Assembly: GCA_035689345.1 (NCBI GenBank)
Contig: DASSLR010000035.1
Location: 1-39,367 of the forward strand
Direction: 5' to 3'
DNA length: 39,367 nt
Source of the DNA: CF-118 sp035689345
Lineage (GTDB): Bacteria > Chloroflexota > Dormibacteria > Dormibacterales > Dormibacteraceae
The position numbers were made by a program, and so were the translations under genes. A model generated the notes under the pieces. The model saw only the letters and a program-made list of their open reading frames with translations, ran no database searches and was not told the DNA's origin. This document shows, piece by piece, positions 1-12,006 of this stretch; within the stretch, counting starts at the first letter, position 1; the number at the start of each line of letters is the position of its first letter.

Positions 1-581
1 TCTTTGGAACTCACCGGCCGCGGGCTGGACGACAGGGCCAGGCAGGACATCGAAGCTAAGGCCTGACTTGACCCCCATGACGATGGTCAGTAGAGGTCCC
101 AGCACTGGATAGGCCGTCCACGCGTGGCACCGGACTCCCCCCTCGCGCCCCGCGCAAAACAGCCGGCCGTCATCTCCTGTCGTAACCGGCCATCCTTTGA
201 CCGCCGCGAAAGCCCTGAGCTCGTCAGATGGGTCGCTCACCGGACCACCAGTCTGCAGGTCGCGCAAGCTTCCGGACCGGGATTGCCAGATGGGCGGTGA
301 TGGATCGCCGACACGGCTGACAGACACCATGCGCCTGATCGTCTAAGCACCCGGCGGACCAGCGGAGGGCGAGTGGGCCGGTGTGACGCGGACAATTGCT
401 TTGTTGGTACCGGCTTGCCGTGGCTGGCGGTGCATTACGACTTGGGCGCATAACCAGGCTGGCCCGACATCGTTGCATTTGGTGGAATGGATGAACTTGA
501 TACGCGTCCGGGGCGGACAGCCCAGACCGGACAGGCCGAACGCCCACTGGCACCGGCACAAGTTGACTTCAGAGTGCAAGC
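1..581. other. stretch without a confident gene
   Basis: No convincing complete gene is seen here. Two open frames run off the left edge. On the plus strand a short frame ends at the TGA at 64-66 (last residues DDRARQDIEAKA), which could be the C-terminus of a gene outside the window. On the minus strand a frame is open from a GTG at 240 to position 1 (about 80 codons) with no recognisable domain. They overlap, so at most one is likely real, and I cannot choose. The stretch holds a 15-bp copy of the 3' end of the downstream tRNA-Val gene at 291-305 and a 10-bp palindrome (CCACGCGTGG) at 118-127. By eye it is less GC-rich than the rest of the window. Confidence 0.5.
291..305. repeat. 15-bp direct repeat of tRNA-Val 3' end (att-like)
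   Basis: TGGGCGGTGATGGAT here is identical to 1897-1911, which is the 3' end (discriminator base, acceptor strand and part of the T arm) of the minus-strand tRNA-Val gene. Both copies have the same orientation. Elements that insert at the 3' end of a tRNA gene leave such a partial copy at the far boundary. No integrase is visible between the copies, so this would be a remnant or a satellite. Confidence 0.6.
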
Positions 582-1811
582 GTGGCCAAGAGAGCTGCCT
601 GTTTCCTGCTGGCCATCGTCGCCCTGACGGCGTGCGGCTCGGTATCGCGGCCGGCTGGCGCGGCCACCGCCACACCTAGCTTGATGACCGGCTCGCCAGC
701 AGTTGGGAATCCGACACCGAGCCCCGAGCAGGCGTGTGCGAAGACGCCGGCCCAGCCACCCAGCACGTCAACGCCAGGGCCGCTCTGGCCCAGCCTGCAC
801 TACGTCGCCACCATCAAGCCCACGCCCTACACAGCGGCGGTCGTCACCACCCGGCTCGCGCCGAAGGCGCGGGCTTCCACCAGGATTGGCGGGTCGGGCC
901 CTTCGTTCGCGAGTCCAGCCCGGCTTATATCGCCACAACCTGGTAGTTGGCTGATCAACTATGCAACAGCCATTGGCCCCGACGTGGTTACCATCGCCCC
1001 CGGACCACTCGGGCACATCTGGTTTGTGGACGGTGCCAACAACACCATCGACTGGACAAGCGACGGCGACCTTCTGATGACATATGACCCCGGCGCGCAG
1101 GGGCACATCCTCGGCATTGCCGAGGGAAGTGACCAGACGATGTGGTTCACCACCGACCTCGGTAATGTCGGGCGCCTCGCCTGTGATGGGACCTATACCG
1201 AGTTCACGGTCAGGGGGCGCCCAGGCGGTCTTGTCACGACGCCAGACGGGGCAATGTGGGTCGGAGAGGAGGACGGCCACGTCATTCGAATAACCTCTGA
1301 CGGCAGGGTGACGGACTACACGCTCCCATCACCGAATGCAATCCCCACCACAAGCGTCCAGGGCATGGTCGTCGGCCCCGACTCGGCCGTCTGGTTCAAG
1401 GTTGCCGATGGTGTCGGGCGATTGACCGCTGACGGCTCCAATTCGGAGCTAAAGGCTGCAGGCGGGTGGGGCGAGATCTTGTTCGATTCGAAGGGAGACC
1501 TATGGGTAGCGACCACTGATCTCCAGCACTGGAGTGCAGCTGGCCAGCTGGTCGCCACGTACCGCCTTGGCGTGATGACCCTAGGCATGACCGTGGCAGA
1601 GGACGGCACTCTGTGGTACGCAGCCATGTCCGAGTCCACATCTGAGCAGCATCTCTACGTTGGTCAGATACGCTCCGGCGCGATCCAGAGCGATGGGTGG
1701 AGCAACCTGTACGCCGCACCTTGGGTGGGTGGTGCAATGATCACGAAAGGCTCGCTCTGGTTTGGCACCGTAGCTGGTCTGGCCCGGTACACGCCGCCTC
1801 AGGCAATCTGA
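582..1811 (+). CDS. putative lipoprotein with Vgb/streptogramin-lyase-like beta-propeller
   Basis: The 409-residue product starts at GTG 582, the only start after an in-frame TGA at 564. It opens with a hydrophobic signal and a lipobox (LTACG, Cys about residue 18), predicting export and lipid anchoring. A low-complexity Pro/Thr/Ser linker runs to about residue 110. The rest consists of repeats of the type GPLGHIWFVDG, SDQTMWFTTD, PDGAMWVGEED, PDSAVWFKV and DGTLWYAA, typical of the Vgb-type six- or seven-bladed propeller. Those families include virginiamycin B lyase and many non-catalytic surface propellers; I see no basis for claiming lyase activity. The gene stands alone on the plus strand between the two copies of the tRNA 3' end, in sequence less GC-rich than its neighbours, so horizontal acquisition is plausible. 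Confidence 0.75.
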   Translation: MAKRAACFLLAIVALTACGSVSRPAGAATATPSLMTGSPAVGNPTPSPEQACAKTPAQPPSTSTPGPLWPSLHYVATIKPTPYTAAVVTTRLAPKARASTRIGGSGPSFASPARLISPQPGSWLINYATAIGPDVVTIAPGPLGHIWFVDGANNTIDWTSDGDLLMTYDPGAQGHILGIAEGSDQTMWFTTDLGNVGRLACDGTYTEFTVRGRPGGLVTTPDGAMWVGEEDGHVIRITSDGRVTDYTLPSPNAIPTTSVQGMVVGPDSAVWFKVADGVGRLTADGSNSELKAAGGWGEILFDSKGDLWVATTDLQHWSAAGQLVATYRLGVMTLGMTVAEDGTLWYAAMSESTSEQHLYVGQIRSGAIQSDGWSNLYAAPWVGGAMITKGSLWFGTVAGLARYTPPQAI

Positions 1812-1896
1812 GGCTTCGGCGCGTTAAAGCCACCACGCGGCTCCTTCCCGGGTCATCTCCCGACTTGACACCGTGGGTCGAAAGCGTCTGTCAATG

Positions 1897-1911
1897 TGGG
1901 CGGTGATGGAT
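1897..1911. repeat. tRNA-Val 3' end copy of the att-like direct repeat
   Basis: This is the partner of the copy at 291-305: 15 of 15 bases match, and the match ends abruptly on both sides. It covers the acceptor 3' strand and the last part of the T arm. The interval between the copies is about 1.6 kb and holds only the propeller lipoprotein gene. Confidence 0.6.
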
Positions 1912-1970
1912 TCGAACCAACGGCCTCCTCGGTGTAAGCGAGGCGCTCTAGCCAACTGAGCTAACCGCCC
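1897..1970 (-). tRNA. tRNA-Val (anticodon TAC)
   Basis: On the minus strand the sequence folds as a cloverleaf. The acceptor is GGGCGGT/ACCGCCC with discriminator A, the D stem is GCTC/GAGC, and the anticodon stem is CCTCG/CGAGG around loop CTTACAC, giving anticodon TAC (valine). The T loop is TTCGAAT. The T stem GTTGG/CCATC has one T-T mismatch (positions 50-64). CCA is not encoded. The gene begins 15 nt after the stop of the S41 protease gene on the same strand, so it may be processed from the tail of the ftsEX operon transcript. Confidence 0.96.
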
Positions 1971-1985
1971 GAAAGCCCGTCCAGT

Positions 1986-3185
1986 CTACTTAGCCGTCAG
2001 CAGCCCCAGCGCCGCGTTGAGCTGGACATCCTTGTCGAATCCCGACCCCGGCTGCAGCACGTCGAACTCGTCGCTGCTGTTCGGCAGAGCGACCGCCAGG
2101 TCTGGCGTGAGCCCAACGTGGTCGACCGTCGTCCCGTCGGGCAGGTACCAGCGTTTGATCGTCAGGTGCAGGTCCGCCCCGTCTTTCAACGGAAAGTCCT
2201 GCTGCTCCGAGCCTTTGCCGAAGGTCTTCGCCCCCACGAGCTTGGCCCGGTGGTGCACCTGCAGCGAGCCGGCCAGGATCTCGGCCGCCGACGCGCTGTT
2301 GCCATTGACCAACACCACCAGCGGCACCGATGCGGCCGGGTGGTTGCCGGTCACGTTGTGCTTCTCGACCGAGCCGTTCCGCCCGCGTTCCTCGAACGTC
2401 TCCCCACTCGCGACGAAATCGCTGATCACATCGGTGGCCTGGTCCACAAAACCACCCGGATTGTCGCGAAGGTCGAGCACCATGCTCTTCGCCGACGAGA
2501 GATTCGAGGACAACACCGAATCGAAGTCGTCGGCCGTGGACGAACCGAAGGAGTAGATGCGGACGTACAGCACGTGGTCGCCGATCACCGTGGATCGAAC
2601 CGAAGGCACCTGGATCTCGGCGCGTGTGAGGGTCACGTCAAACGTTGACGTGCCGCGCTGGATCGTCAGCGTCACGTTCGTGCCGTCGGGCCCCTGGATC
2701 AAAGACGTCGCCTGTTCGGCGGTCATGCCCTTCACGTCCTTGTTCGCAACCTTCAGGATCTGGTCGCCGCTGAGCAGGCCGGCCTTGGCCGCGGGAGAGC
2801 CGGGTACGGTGCCGGTGATCAACGGGTAACCCGACCCGAACGTGACGTAGATCCCGATGCCGGAGTAGCGCCCGGCGTATGCCTCCAGCAGACGTTTGTA
2901 CTGGTCGGGGTCGTAATACGCGGAGTACGGATCGCCGAGGCTCGCGACGAGGCCGCTGACCGTCCCGTGCGACATCTTGGTCGTGTCGAGGTTGCCGTCC
3001 ACGTACTCGGCCTGGATGACACGAATCGCGTCTTCCAGCTCCGATGTGTTGACGCGACCGGTCTGGTGATTGGCGATGTACGGGATCCAGTCGGGGAACG
3101 CCTGGTCCGCATAGACGCCTGCGCCGAAGCACAGCACGCCGAGGACGAGAAAGGCGCCGCCCCGAAGGACGGCGCGAAGGATCAT
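1986..3185 (-). CDS. ctpA: S41-family carboxyl-terminal processing protease
   Basis: A 399-residue secreted or membrane-tethered serine protease of the CtpA/CtpB/Prc family, which cuts at the C-termini of extracytoplasmic proteins. An N-terminal hydrophobic segment (about residues 6-26) is a signal anchor. Next come a helical region, a PDZ domain (about 100-180, with SGIGIYV and GLLSGDQILKV), and the S41 domain. The catalytic Ser is residue 299 in NGNSASAAEI, the catalytic Lys is 324 in TFGKGSEQ, and Gln 328 follows four residues later; the Ser-Lys distance of 25 matches Prc. It is the last protein gene of the ftsE-ftsX-M23 run, as in other bacteria that pair FtsEX with a Ctp protease. Substrate unknown; regulating the neighbouring peptidase is inference. 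Confidence 0.93.
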   Translation of the reverse strand: MILRAVLRGGAFLVLGVLCFGAGVYADQAFPDWIPYIANHQTGRVNTSELEDAIRVIQAEYVDGNLDTTKMSHGTVSGLVASLGDPYSAYYDPDQYKRLLEAYAGRYSGIGIYVTFGSGYPLITGTVPGSPAAKAGLLSGDQILKVANKDVKGMTAEQATSLIQGPDGTNVTLTIQRGTSTFDVTLTRAEIQVPSVRSTVIGDHVLYVRIYSFGSSTADDFDSVLSSNLSSAKSMVLDLRDNPGGFVDQATDVISDFVASGETFEERGRNGSVEKHNVTGNHPAASVPLVVLVNGNSASAAEILAGSLQVHHRAKLVGAKTFGKGSEQQDFPLKDGADLHLTIKRWYLPDGTTVDHVGLTPDLAVALPNSSDEFDVLQPGSGFDKDVQLNAALGLLTAK

Positions 3186-3212
3186 GTCAGCAGGATAGTG
3201 CGGGACGCGGCC

Positions 3213-4445
3213 TCAGCAGCCAAGCCAGATGCAAGGGTCCTGGTAGGCGTTGTTGACGCGAACCTCGAAGTGCAGGTGAGGCCCGGTCGACCAACCCGTC
3301 GAACCCTCGAACGCGATCGTTGTGCCTCGGGCGACGATCATGCCGCTGCGCAGCCCCGGCGCGTAGTGGTCGGTGTGTCCATACACGGTCGAGTAACCGT
3401 TGCCGTGGATCATCAGGACCATGTTGCCGTAACCGATCGAGTTGGGATACAGGTACACGACGCCCGTGTCCGCAGCGACGATCGGTGTGCCCCATGGTCC
3501 GGCGATATCGATGCCGGTGTGGATCCGGTGCGGGTACGGGCAGGCGGCGTCGTAGATCTCGAGGTAGAACGTCGAGCAACCGAAGCCCTGGGTGATGCAG
3601 CTGAAATTGCAGGCAGGCTCCGGCCACTCGAAGACTCCGGAGCCGCCGCCCGCCTTGGCCGCCGCCGCGTCGTATTGACGCGCCAATGCCGCCACCTGCG
3701 CGTCGATGGCCGCCCTCTGCGCCATCAGCTGGGAGTACTGAACCTGCAGTTGATACTCCAGCTGCGCCGCGTACGCCATCGCTTGCTGCTGCGTCACCTT
3801 GTTCTTTTCCAGGTCTGCCTCTTCGGCCTGCTGCTGGAGTAGTAGCGCCTGCACCTGCGACCGCTGAACGGCCAGGTCCGCCTGCGCGGAAGTCACCTGA
3901 GTGTGCTCGATTGCGAGCACGTCCAGCAGCTTGCGGTCCGAGGCGGCCACCTGCTGCGCGCCCATCATGCGGTTGAGCAGCTCGTTGAAGCTGGACGATG
4001 TCAGCACCAGCTCGACGTAGTTGATCGGCCCGTGACCGTCGACGTAGCGCAAGCGCTGGTCGAGCAGCTGGTCGCGCACCGCGACATCGGCTTGCAGCCT
4101 GGTCAGCTCGGCTTGCTTGAAGCGGATCTGGCGGTCGAGGTCGAGGATCCTGGCCTTGGTCTGGGCGATGAGCGCCTCCTGGGCCGCTATCTGGTTGTTG
4201 AGATTCGCGATCAGCGCGTACAGCGCGTTGATCTGCTTCTGCACGTCTTGGATCTTGTAATAGATGTTCTGCAGCTGCTGCTGGTTGCTGACCTGCTGGT
4301 TGATACCTGCGTTGTACGCAAGGCACGCCTGGTAAACATCAGGCGGATCGCCCGGGTAGCAGTAGATGGCGTTGGCCACCTGGCTCGAGCCCGGAATGGC
4401 TGCCAGCGAGGCGATCACGGCGGCGGCGATGATGCGGGACTTCAT
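3213..4445 (-). CDS. secreted coiled-coil M23 (LytM) peptidase, FtsEX-associated
   Basis: The product has 410 residues from ATG 4445, 8 nt after the ftsX stop; the open frame extends further upstream but only inside ftsX. A signal peptide (about 1-26, VANA cleavage region) is followed by a long Gln-rich coiled coil (about 47-265) and a C-terminal M23/LytM domain (about 300-405). The zinc ligands look intact: H309 and D313 in HTGID, and H390/H392 in HLHFEV, with GHTDH at 356-360. This is the EnvC/RipC/PcsB layout, in which FtsEX transmits ATP-driven movement to a coiled-coil hydrolase or activator at the septum. EnvC itself has a degenerate LytM site and activates amidases; intact ligands here suggest direct peptidoglycan endopeptidase activity. 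Confidence 0.9.
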   Translation of the reverse strand: MKSRIIAAAVIASLAAIPGSSQVANAIYCYPGDPPDVYQACLAYNAGINQQVSNQQQLQNIYYKIQDVQKQINALYALIANLNNQIAAQEALIAQTKARILDLDRQIRFKQAELTRLQADVAVRDQLLDQRLRYVDGHGPINYVELVLTSSSFNELLNRMMGAQQVAASDRKLLDVLAIEHTQVTSAQADLAVQRSQVQALLLQQQAEEADLEKNKVTQQQAMAYAAQLEYQLQVQYSQLMAQRAAIDAQVAALARQYDAAAAKAGGGSGVFEWPEPACNFSCITQGFGCSTFYLEIYDAACPYPHRIHTGIDIAGPWGTPIVAADTGVVYLYPNSIGYGNMVLMIHGNGYSTVYGHTDHYAPGLRSGMIVARGTTIAFEGSTGWSTGPHLHFEVRVNNAYQDPCIWLGC

Positions 4446-4453
4446 CGTTGGAG

Positions 4454-5350
4454 CTAAAGCCTCACGAATCGGCGGACGCCAATATAGCTGCCGAGCGCGC
4501 CAAGTAGCGCCCCTCCAACGAGCAGATCGCGAGCCAGGCTCGAGAGGAACGATGGGTCGTACGTGAGCGGGATGAACGTGATGTCGGCGCTGAACCGTGA
4601 GACCGCGGGCGGATACGAGATCACCAGCAGCGATAGCGCGATGGCCGCGGCGATGACCCCGGTCATGATCCCTTCGAGCACGAACGGTCCGCGCACGAAC
4701 CATTCCGTCGCGCCGACGAGCTTCATCACCTCGATCTCCTTGCGCCGGTGATAGACCGCCGTGCGAATCGTGTTCATCACGATGACCACGGAGACGATCA
4801 CCAGGATGGCCATCAGCCCGACGCCGGCGAGGCCGAGCCACTGCGACAGCTGCAGCATGCGGGTGACGAACTCACCCTGGTAGTTGGTCGGGTCGGTGGG
4901 ATCGACGCCAGGCCACTGACGCGCGAGCGCGTCGATGGCTGCGACGTCGTTCAGTGTCTTGACCCGGACCTCGAGCTTGGCGTCCAGTGGATTGCCCTCG
5001 ATCTGCTGCGCGAGGACGGCGTTGTTCGGGTCCGATACGAACTCCGCGAGCGCCTGCTCCTTGGTGACGAACCTCACGCTCGCCACGCGTGGATCGGCCT
5101 GCAGCTGCTGCTGGAACTCATAGACCGACGTGAGCGGCGTGTCGTCCGCGATGTTGATCGACATCTCGCTGACCTTGTCGCGGAACCCGTCGAGCACCTG
5201 CGACAGCGCGTGGCCCACCAGCAGGTTCACGCCGGCGAGGATGAGGATGAGCGTGATCGAGACCACCGCGGCCAAACTGACCGCGAGGTTTCGCCAGAAG
5301 CTCTGCCAGGCGCTATTGAGCGCGAATCTGAGATTTCGAAGAATCGTCAT
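4454..5350 (-). CDS. ftsX: cell-division ABC transporter permease FtsX
   Basis: A 298-residue membrane protein starting at ATG 5350 (MTILRNLRFALN), overlapping the 3' end of ftsE by 38 nt. It has an N-terminal transmembrane helix (about 20-42), a large extracytoplasmic domain with the DPRVASVRFVTKEQAL segment typical of FtsX (about 85-110), and three C-terminal helices; VYHRRKEIEVMKLVGAT is the conserved cytoplasmic loop. FtsX forms the membrane part of FtsEX and controls septal peptidoglycan hydrolases through its outer domain. The secreted coiled-coil M23 protein encoded immediately downstream is the obvious partner. Confidence 0.95.
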   Translation of the reverse strand: MTILRNLRFALNSAWQSFWRNLAVSLAAVVSITLILILAGVNLLVGHALSQVLDGFRDKVSEMSINIADDTPLTSVYEFQQQLQADPRVASVRFVTKEQALAEFVSDPNNAVLAQQIEGNPLDAKLEVRVKTLNDVAAIDALARQWPGVDPTDPTNYQGEFVTRMLQLSQWLGLAGVGLMAILVIVSVVIVMNTIRTAVYHRRKEIEVMKLVGATEWFVRGPFVLEGIMTGVIAAAIALSLLVISYPPAVSRFSADITFIPLTYDPSFLSSLARDLLVGGALLGALGSYIGVRRFVRL

Positions 5351-6056
5351 GGTATCTGCCTGATCTGTCGTCCCTCGCAATCTGTCCGGAGTCGATGGCC
5401 ACCACGCGGCGGCGCAGCAGGTCGACGATCTCGCGGTTGTGAGTCGCCATCACAACGGTCGCGCCACGCGCGTTGATGCGCATGAAGAGCTGCATGATCT
5501 CCCACGCGGTCGCCGGATCGAGGTTGCCGGTGGGCTCGTCGGCGATGATCATGCGCGGGGCGTGAACGAGCGCTCGCGCGATGGCCACGCGCTGCTGCTC
5601 GCCACCCGAAAGGTTCGCGGGGTAGGTGAGCTCCTTGCCGCTGAGGCCCACCGTGTCCAGGGCCTCCGCCACCCGCGTGCGGATGAGTGCGTCGGGCTGC
5701 CCGTGCACGCGCAGCGCGAAGGCCACGTTCTCGTAGATCGTGAGGTTCGGCAGCAGCTTGAAGTCCTGGAAAACCAGGCCGACCTTGCGCCGGTACTGCG
5801 GCAGCTGGCGCCGTTTCATGCGCCCCAGCTCGACGCCCTCGACGAAGATCTTGCCCTTGGTCGGCTTCTCCTCTCGGATGAGAAGCCGGACCAGCGTCGA
5901 CTTGCCGGCGCCCGAGGGACCGACGAGGAATACGAAGTCGCCTTCGGGCACGACGAGGTTCACGTCGCGAAGGGCTTCGGTGCCGGTCGAGTACCGCTTC
6001 CAAACGTGCTGGAAGCTGATGACCGGCCGGGTGGTGAAATCCGGTGTTAGAACCAT
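5313..6056 (-). CDS. ftsE: cell-division ATP-binding protein FtsE
   Basis: An ABC ATPase of 247 residues from ATG 6056 (MVLTPDF), chosen because the conserved ABC fold begins right after it at VISFQHVWKRY; the frame is open further upstream without homology. Walker A is VGPSGAGKST, the signature LSGGEQQRVAIA, and Walker B MIIADEPTGNLD. It partners FtsX, and its hydrolysis cycle gates peptidoglycan hydrolysis at the septum. Its 3' end overlaps ftsX by 38 nt, implying coupled expression. The region upstream holds a plausible sigma-70-like promoter that would drive ftsE-ftsX-M23-S41 and perhaps the tRNA. Confidence 0.95.
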   Translation of the reverse strand: MVLTPDFTTRPVISFQHVWKRYSTGTEALRDVNLVVPEGDFVFLVGPSGAGKSTLVRLLIREEKPTKGKIFVEGVELGRMKRRQLPQYRRKVGLVFQDFKLLPNLTIYENVAFALRVHGQPDALIRTRVAEALDTVGLSGKELTYPANLSGGEQQRVAIARALVHAPRMIIADEPTGNLDPATAWEIMQLFMRINARGATVVMATHNREIVDLLRRRVVAIDSGQIARDDRSGRYHDDSSKSQIRAQ

Positions 6057-6116
6057 AAGCTGCGTCTCTTGCTGTGGCGTGAGGCGCCGGCGGGCGCGCT
6101 CGGCTAGATCGCGGGC

Positions 6117-6146
6117 AGTATAGCTCAGGCGGCCCAAAAGCTCCAA
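6117..6146 (-). promoter_or_regulatory. candidate promoter of the ftsE operon
   Basis: On the minus strand TTGGAG (6146-6141) is followed after 18 nt by TATACT (6122-6117), a close match to the -10 consensus. Initiation about 7 nt downstream would leave a leader of roughly 50 nt before the ftsE ATG. The prfB gene ends upstream behind a palindrome, so a fresh promoter is expected here. Confidence 0.45.
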
Positions 6147-6229
6147 ACGGGAGGTCCCCAGCCTCTCCAGTAGCACCGGGGCTATCTAACGTAGCCGCGA
6201 TTGTTACCTTGCGGTGAGCCCCACCCTGG

Positions 6230-6251
6230 CCCTCCCCGCAAGCGGGGAGGG
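6230..6251. repeat. REP-like GC palindrome, possible terminator of prfB
   Basis: CCCTCCCCGC-AA-GCGGGGAGGG forms a 10-bp stem with a minimal loop, 9 nt beyond the prfB stop. It is preceded by CCCCACCCTGG, and nearly the same arrangement recurs at 21518-21541, so it behaves like a dispersed repetitive palindrome. There is no T-tract, so intrinsic termination is uncertain. Confidence 0.55.
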
Positions 6252-6259
6252 GACGAGAG

Positions 6260-7359
6260 CTAGTCCCTCTTCCCGTTCTGGTTCAGGCGCCAGCGCAGCC
6301 ACGACTCGATGAAGGGATCGATCTCACCGTCCAGCACGGCCTGCGCGTTGCCGACCTCGAAGCCCGTGCGCACGTCCTTGACCAGCGTGTACGGCTGCAG
6401 CACGTAGTTGCGGATCTGGGAGCCGAACTCCGCCGGCATGACCTGTCCGCGGATCTGGTCCAGCTGTTTGGCCGCCTCCAGCTGCTGGCGCTGAAAAAGC
6501 CGGGCCTTCAGCACCTTCATGGCCATCTCGCGATTCTTCATCTGGGAGCGCTCGTTCTGGCACGTGACCACGATGCCGGTCGGAAGATGCGTGATCCGCA
6601 CCGCCGAGTCCGTCTTGTTCACATGCTGCCCGCCCGCGCCGGTGGAGCGGTACGTGTCGATGCGCAGGTCCTGCGGGTTGATCACGATCGAGTCCTCGTC
6701 GGATCGTTCCAGCTCGGGCATCACTTCGACCAGGGCGAACGAAGTGTGCCGGCGATGGTTCTGGTCGAACGGTGAGATGCGCACCAGGCGGTGAACGCCG
6801 TGCTCCGAACGCATCAGCCCGTATGCGCGCTGTCCATGGACGATGAACGTGACGCTCTTCAACCCCGCTTCCTCGCCCGCCGACTGGTCGATCATTTCGG
6901 TCTCGAAGCGCCGGCGCTCGGCCCACTTCAGGTACATACGCAGCAGCATCTCGACCCAGTCCTGGGCTTCGATGCCCCCCTGCCCCACCGAGATGGTGAC
7001 GACGGCGCTGTGGGTCGCGTACGGATCCGTGAACAGGAGATCGAGCTCGCGAGAACGCAGCTCGGCAGCGACCGCCGCGCGCTCCTTGGCCACTTGCTCG
7101 CGCAGCTCCGAGTCGTCCGCCGCGAGCTCGTCCAGCTCGACGAGGTCGCGCGCGCGCCGCTCGAGGCGCTCCCACGTGCTGAGGAGCTCGCGATTCTCGG
7201 CGGACTCGCGCGCAAGCTCACGCGCGTGGTTGGGATCGTCCCAGGCGCCCGGCTGGGCTAGGAGCTGGTCGAGCTCCTCGGCGCGCTTGAGCTTCGCGGG
7301 CAGGTCAAAGGTGCTCCTTGAGCTGCAGTATCCGGTTCAGGATCTCTTTGGGATCTAGC

Positions 7360-7370
<11 letters not shown>
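6260..7370 (-). CDS. prfB: peptide chain release factor 2 (programmed +1 frameshift)
   Basis: RF2 terminates translation at UGA and UAA. The gene starts at ATG 7370, overlapping the end of secA by 11 nt. The first 21 codons (MDAELDPKEILNRILQLKEHL) end at an in-frame TGA (7307-7305). A +1 shift there continues into DLPAKLKRAEELDQLL and the rest of RF2, giving 369 residues. The SPF stop-recognition motif is at about 199-201 and the catalytic GGQ at 246-248, matching E. coli RF2 spacing. The shift site has all classical elements, so cellular RF2 level should autoregulate synthesis. Without this frameshift the N-terminus would be mis-annotated at the internal GTG 7093. Confidence 0.96.
7304..7319 (-). 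promoter_or_regulatory. prfB: RF2 programmed +1 frameshift site
   Basis: Minus strand AAGGAG-CAC-CTT-TGA-C: an internal Shine-Dalgarno-like AAGGAG three nucleotides before the slippery CTT, then the in-frame TGA stop followed by C. This is the canonical bacterial prfB arrangement. Slow termination at UGA when RF2 is scarce allows tRNA-Leu to slip from CUU to UUU and continue in the +1 frame. Confidence 0.96.
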
Positions 7371-9993
<2,623 letters not shown>

Positions 9994-10044
9994 CCTGAAC
10001 TAGTACAGCATGCCCAAGAGGGCAGTCGGGCTAACTACGCCCTG

Positions 10045-10593
10045 TTACCGAACCACAGGTTCGATCACGGCGATGGTGCCGTCGGCTCGCCGGTATGCGA
10101 TCTGGATCTCGCCGGAGCTCTCGTCCAGGTAGACGTGGAAGGCCTGGCCGTCGGCCTGGAGCTGGTCGACCACCTGCTCGAGCGGCTCGGGCTTGAGGAT
10201 CATCCGGGTACGCTCCGGCTCGGCCGCGTGAGGCCGCGTGGCCGGCTCCTCCGGCGGTACCCGCACCGGCGAGGTCGACTGCTTGCGGCTGGTCCGGCGC
10301 TCCTTGAGCTTGACGACCTGCCTGTCGATCTTGTCCAGGGCGAGATCGAGCGCGGCCTGCGGGTCGGCGCCGTGCTCTTTGGCCGACAGCACCGGCGTGC
10401 GCCGGCCGTCGACGTGCACGTTGATGCGCACCACGTTCATCTCGAGACCGAACCGCTTCGCCTCTTCGGAGAAGTCGACCTCGGCGTCGGCCACGCGGCC
10501 GAAGTGGCGGGCCAGGCGCTCGAGCTTCTTCTGGGCGTAGTCCTTCAGCTCCGGACGCAGCCCCGCGGTGCGGTCGTTCAGGACGACCCTCAC
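10045..10593 (-). CDS. hpf: long-form ribosome hibernation promoting factor
   Basis: A 182-residue long HPF. The N-terminal S30AE domain (about 1-100: KDYAQKKLERLARHFG, VRINVHVDGRR) binds the 30S decoding region. A charged linker of about 30 residues leads to a C-terminal dimerisation domain (about 130-182: EPLEQVVDQLQADGQAFHVYLDESSGEIQIAYRR split across the domain). Long HPF makes 100S ribosome dimers during starvation. The gene starts at GTG 10593 with a promoter-like TATACT only 7 nt upstream, so the mRNA may be leaderless. It is followed by secA, as in Bacillus. Confidence 0.95.
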   Translation of the reverse strand: MRVVLNDRTAGLRPELKDYAQKKLERLARHFGRVADAEVDFSEEAKRFGLEMNVVRINVHVDGRRTPVLSAKEHGADPQAALDLALDKIDRQVVKLKERRTSRKQSTSPVRVPPEEPATRPHAAEPERTRMILKPEPLEQVVDQLQADGQAFHVYLDESSGEIQIAYRRADGTIAVIEPVVR

Positions 10594-10600
10594 GAGATCG

Positions 10601-10628
10601 AGTATAAAACCGGCTTAGGGACCTGTCT

Positions 10629-10629
<1 letters not shown>
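10601..10629 (-). promoter_or_regulatory. hpf promoter, probably leaderless
   Basis: On the minus strand GAGACA (10629-10624), a 17-nt spacer and TATACT (10606-10601) precede the hpf GTG by 7 nt. That places the expected transcription start at or next to the start codon. The -35 box overlaps the stop codon of the upstream ATPase gene. Confidence 0.6.
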
Positions 10630-11765
<1,136 letters not shown>

Positions 11766-11800
11766 TACATCGCCTCCGCGGTGGTCTCCAAGTCCCCAGC

Positions 11801-11806
11801 ACTATA
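11801..11806 (-). promoter_or_regulatory. candidate -10 box of the stand-alone ATPase gene
   Basis: TATAGT on the minus strand, 35 nt before the ATG at 11765, would give a leader of roughly 28 nt that contains GGAGG. No good -35 is seen. The 240-nt gap to comF holds nothing else I can support. Confidence 0.35.
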
Positions 11807-12006
11807 GCCGACCGGTCCGGAGGCGCAGCCCGGGAAGGCCGCGACGGATCTTCGGCGCCCATGCGGCCGATCTGCGGGCTCAGCTCCTGTGCTGCTCGCT
11901 CACGCAATTCTCCAATGCGCTCGCTCCGCTGCTCGTCGCTTCGCCCGCATCTCAGCCACCTGGATCGCCGAATCTCTCGTCGCGCCTCCCGGCTGCGCCT
12001 CCCGCC

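Noticed and set aside
383..679. 98-codon plus-strand frame upstream of the lipoprotein gene
   Set aside because: It runs into the lipoprotein gene in another frame and has no recognisable features or ribosome binding site.
3700..4330. CTG/CAG-rich stretches that look like short tandem repeats
   Set aside because: They encode the Gln- and Leu-rich coiled coil of the M23 protein and are not regular repeats.
4446..4841. N-terminal extension of the M23 peptidase frame
   Set aside because: It lies wholly inside ftsX; the signal peptide begins at ATG 4445.
11766..12006. possible small gene between comF and the ATPase gene
   Set aside because: Open frames on both strands are shadow-like, with no start signal or family; only a candidate -10 box is supported.
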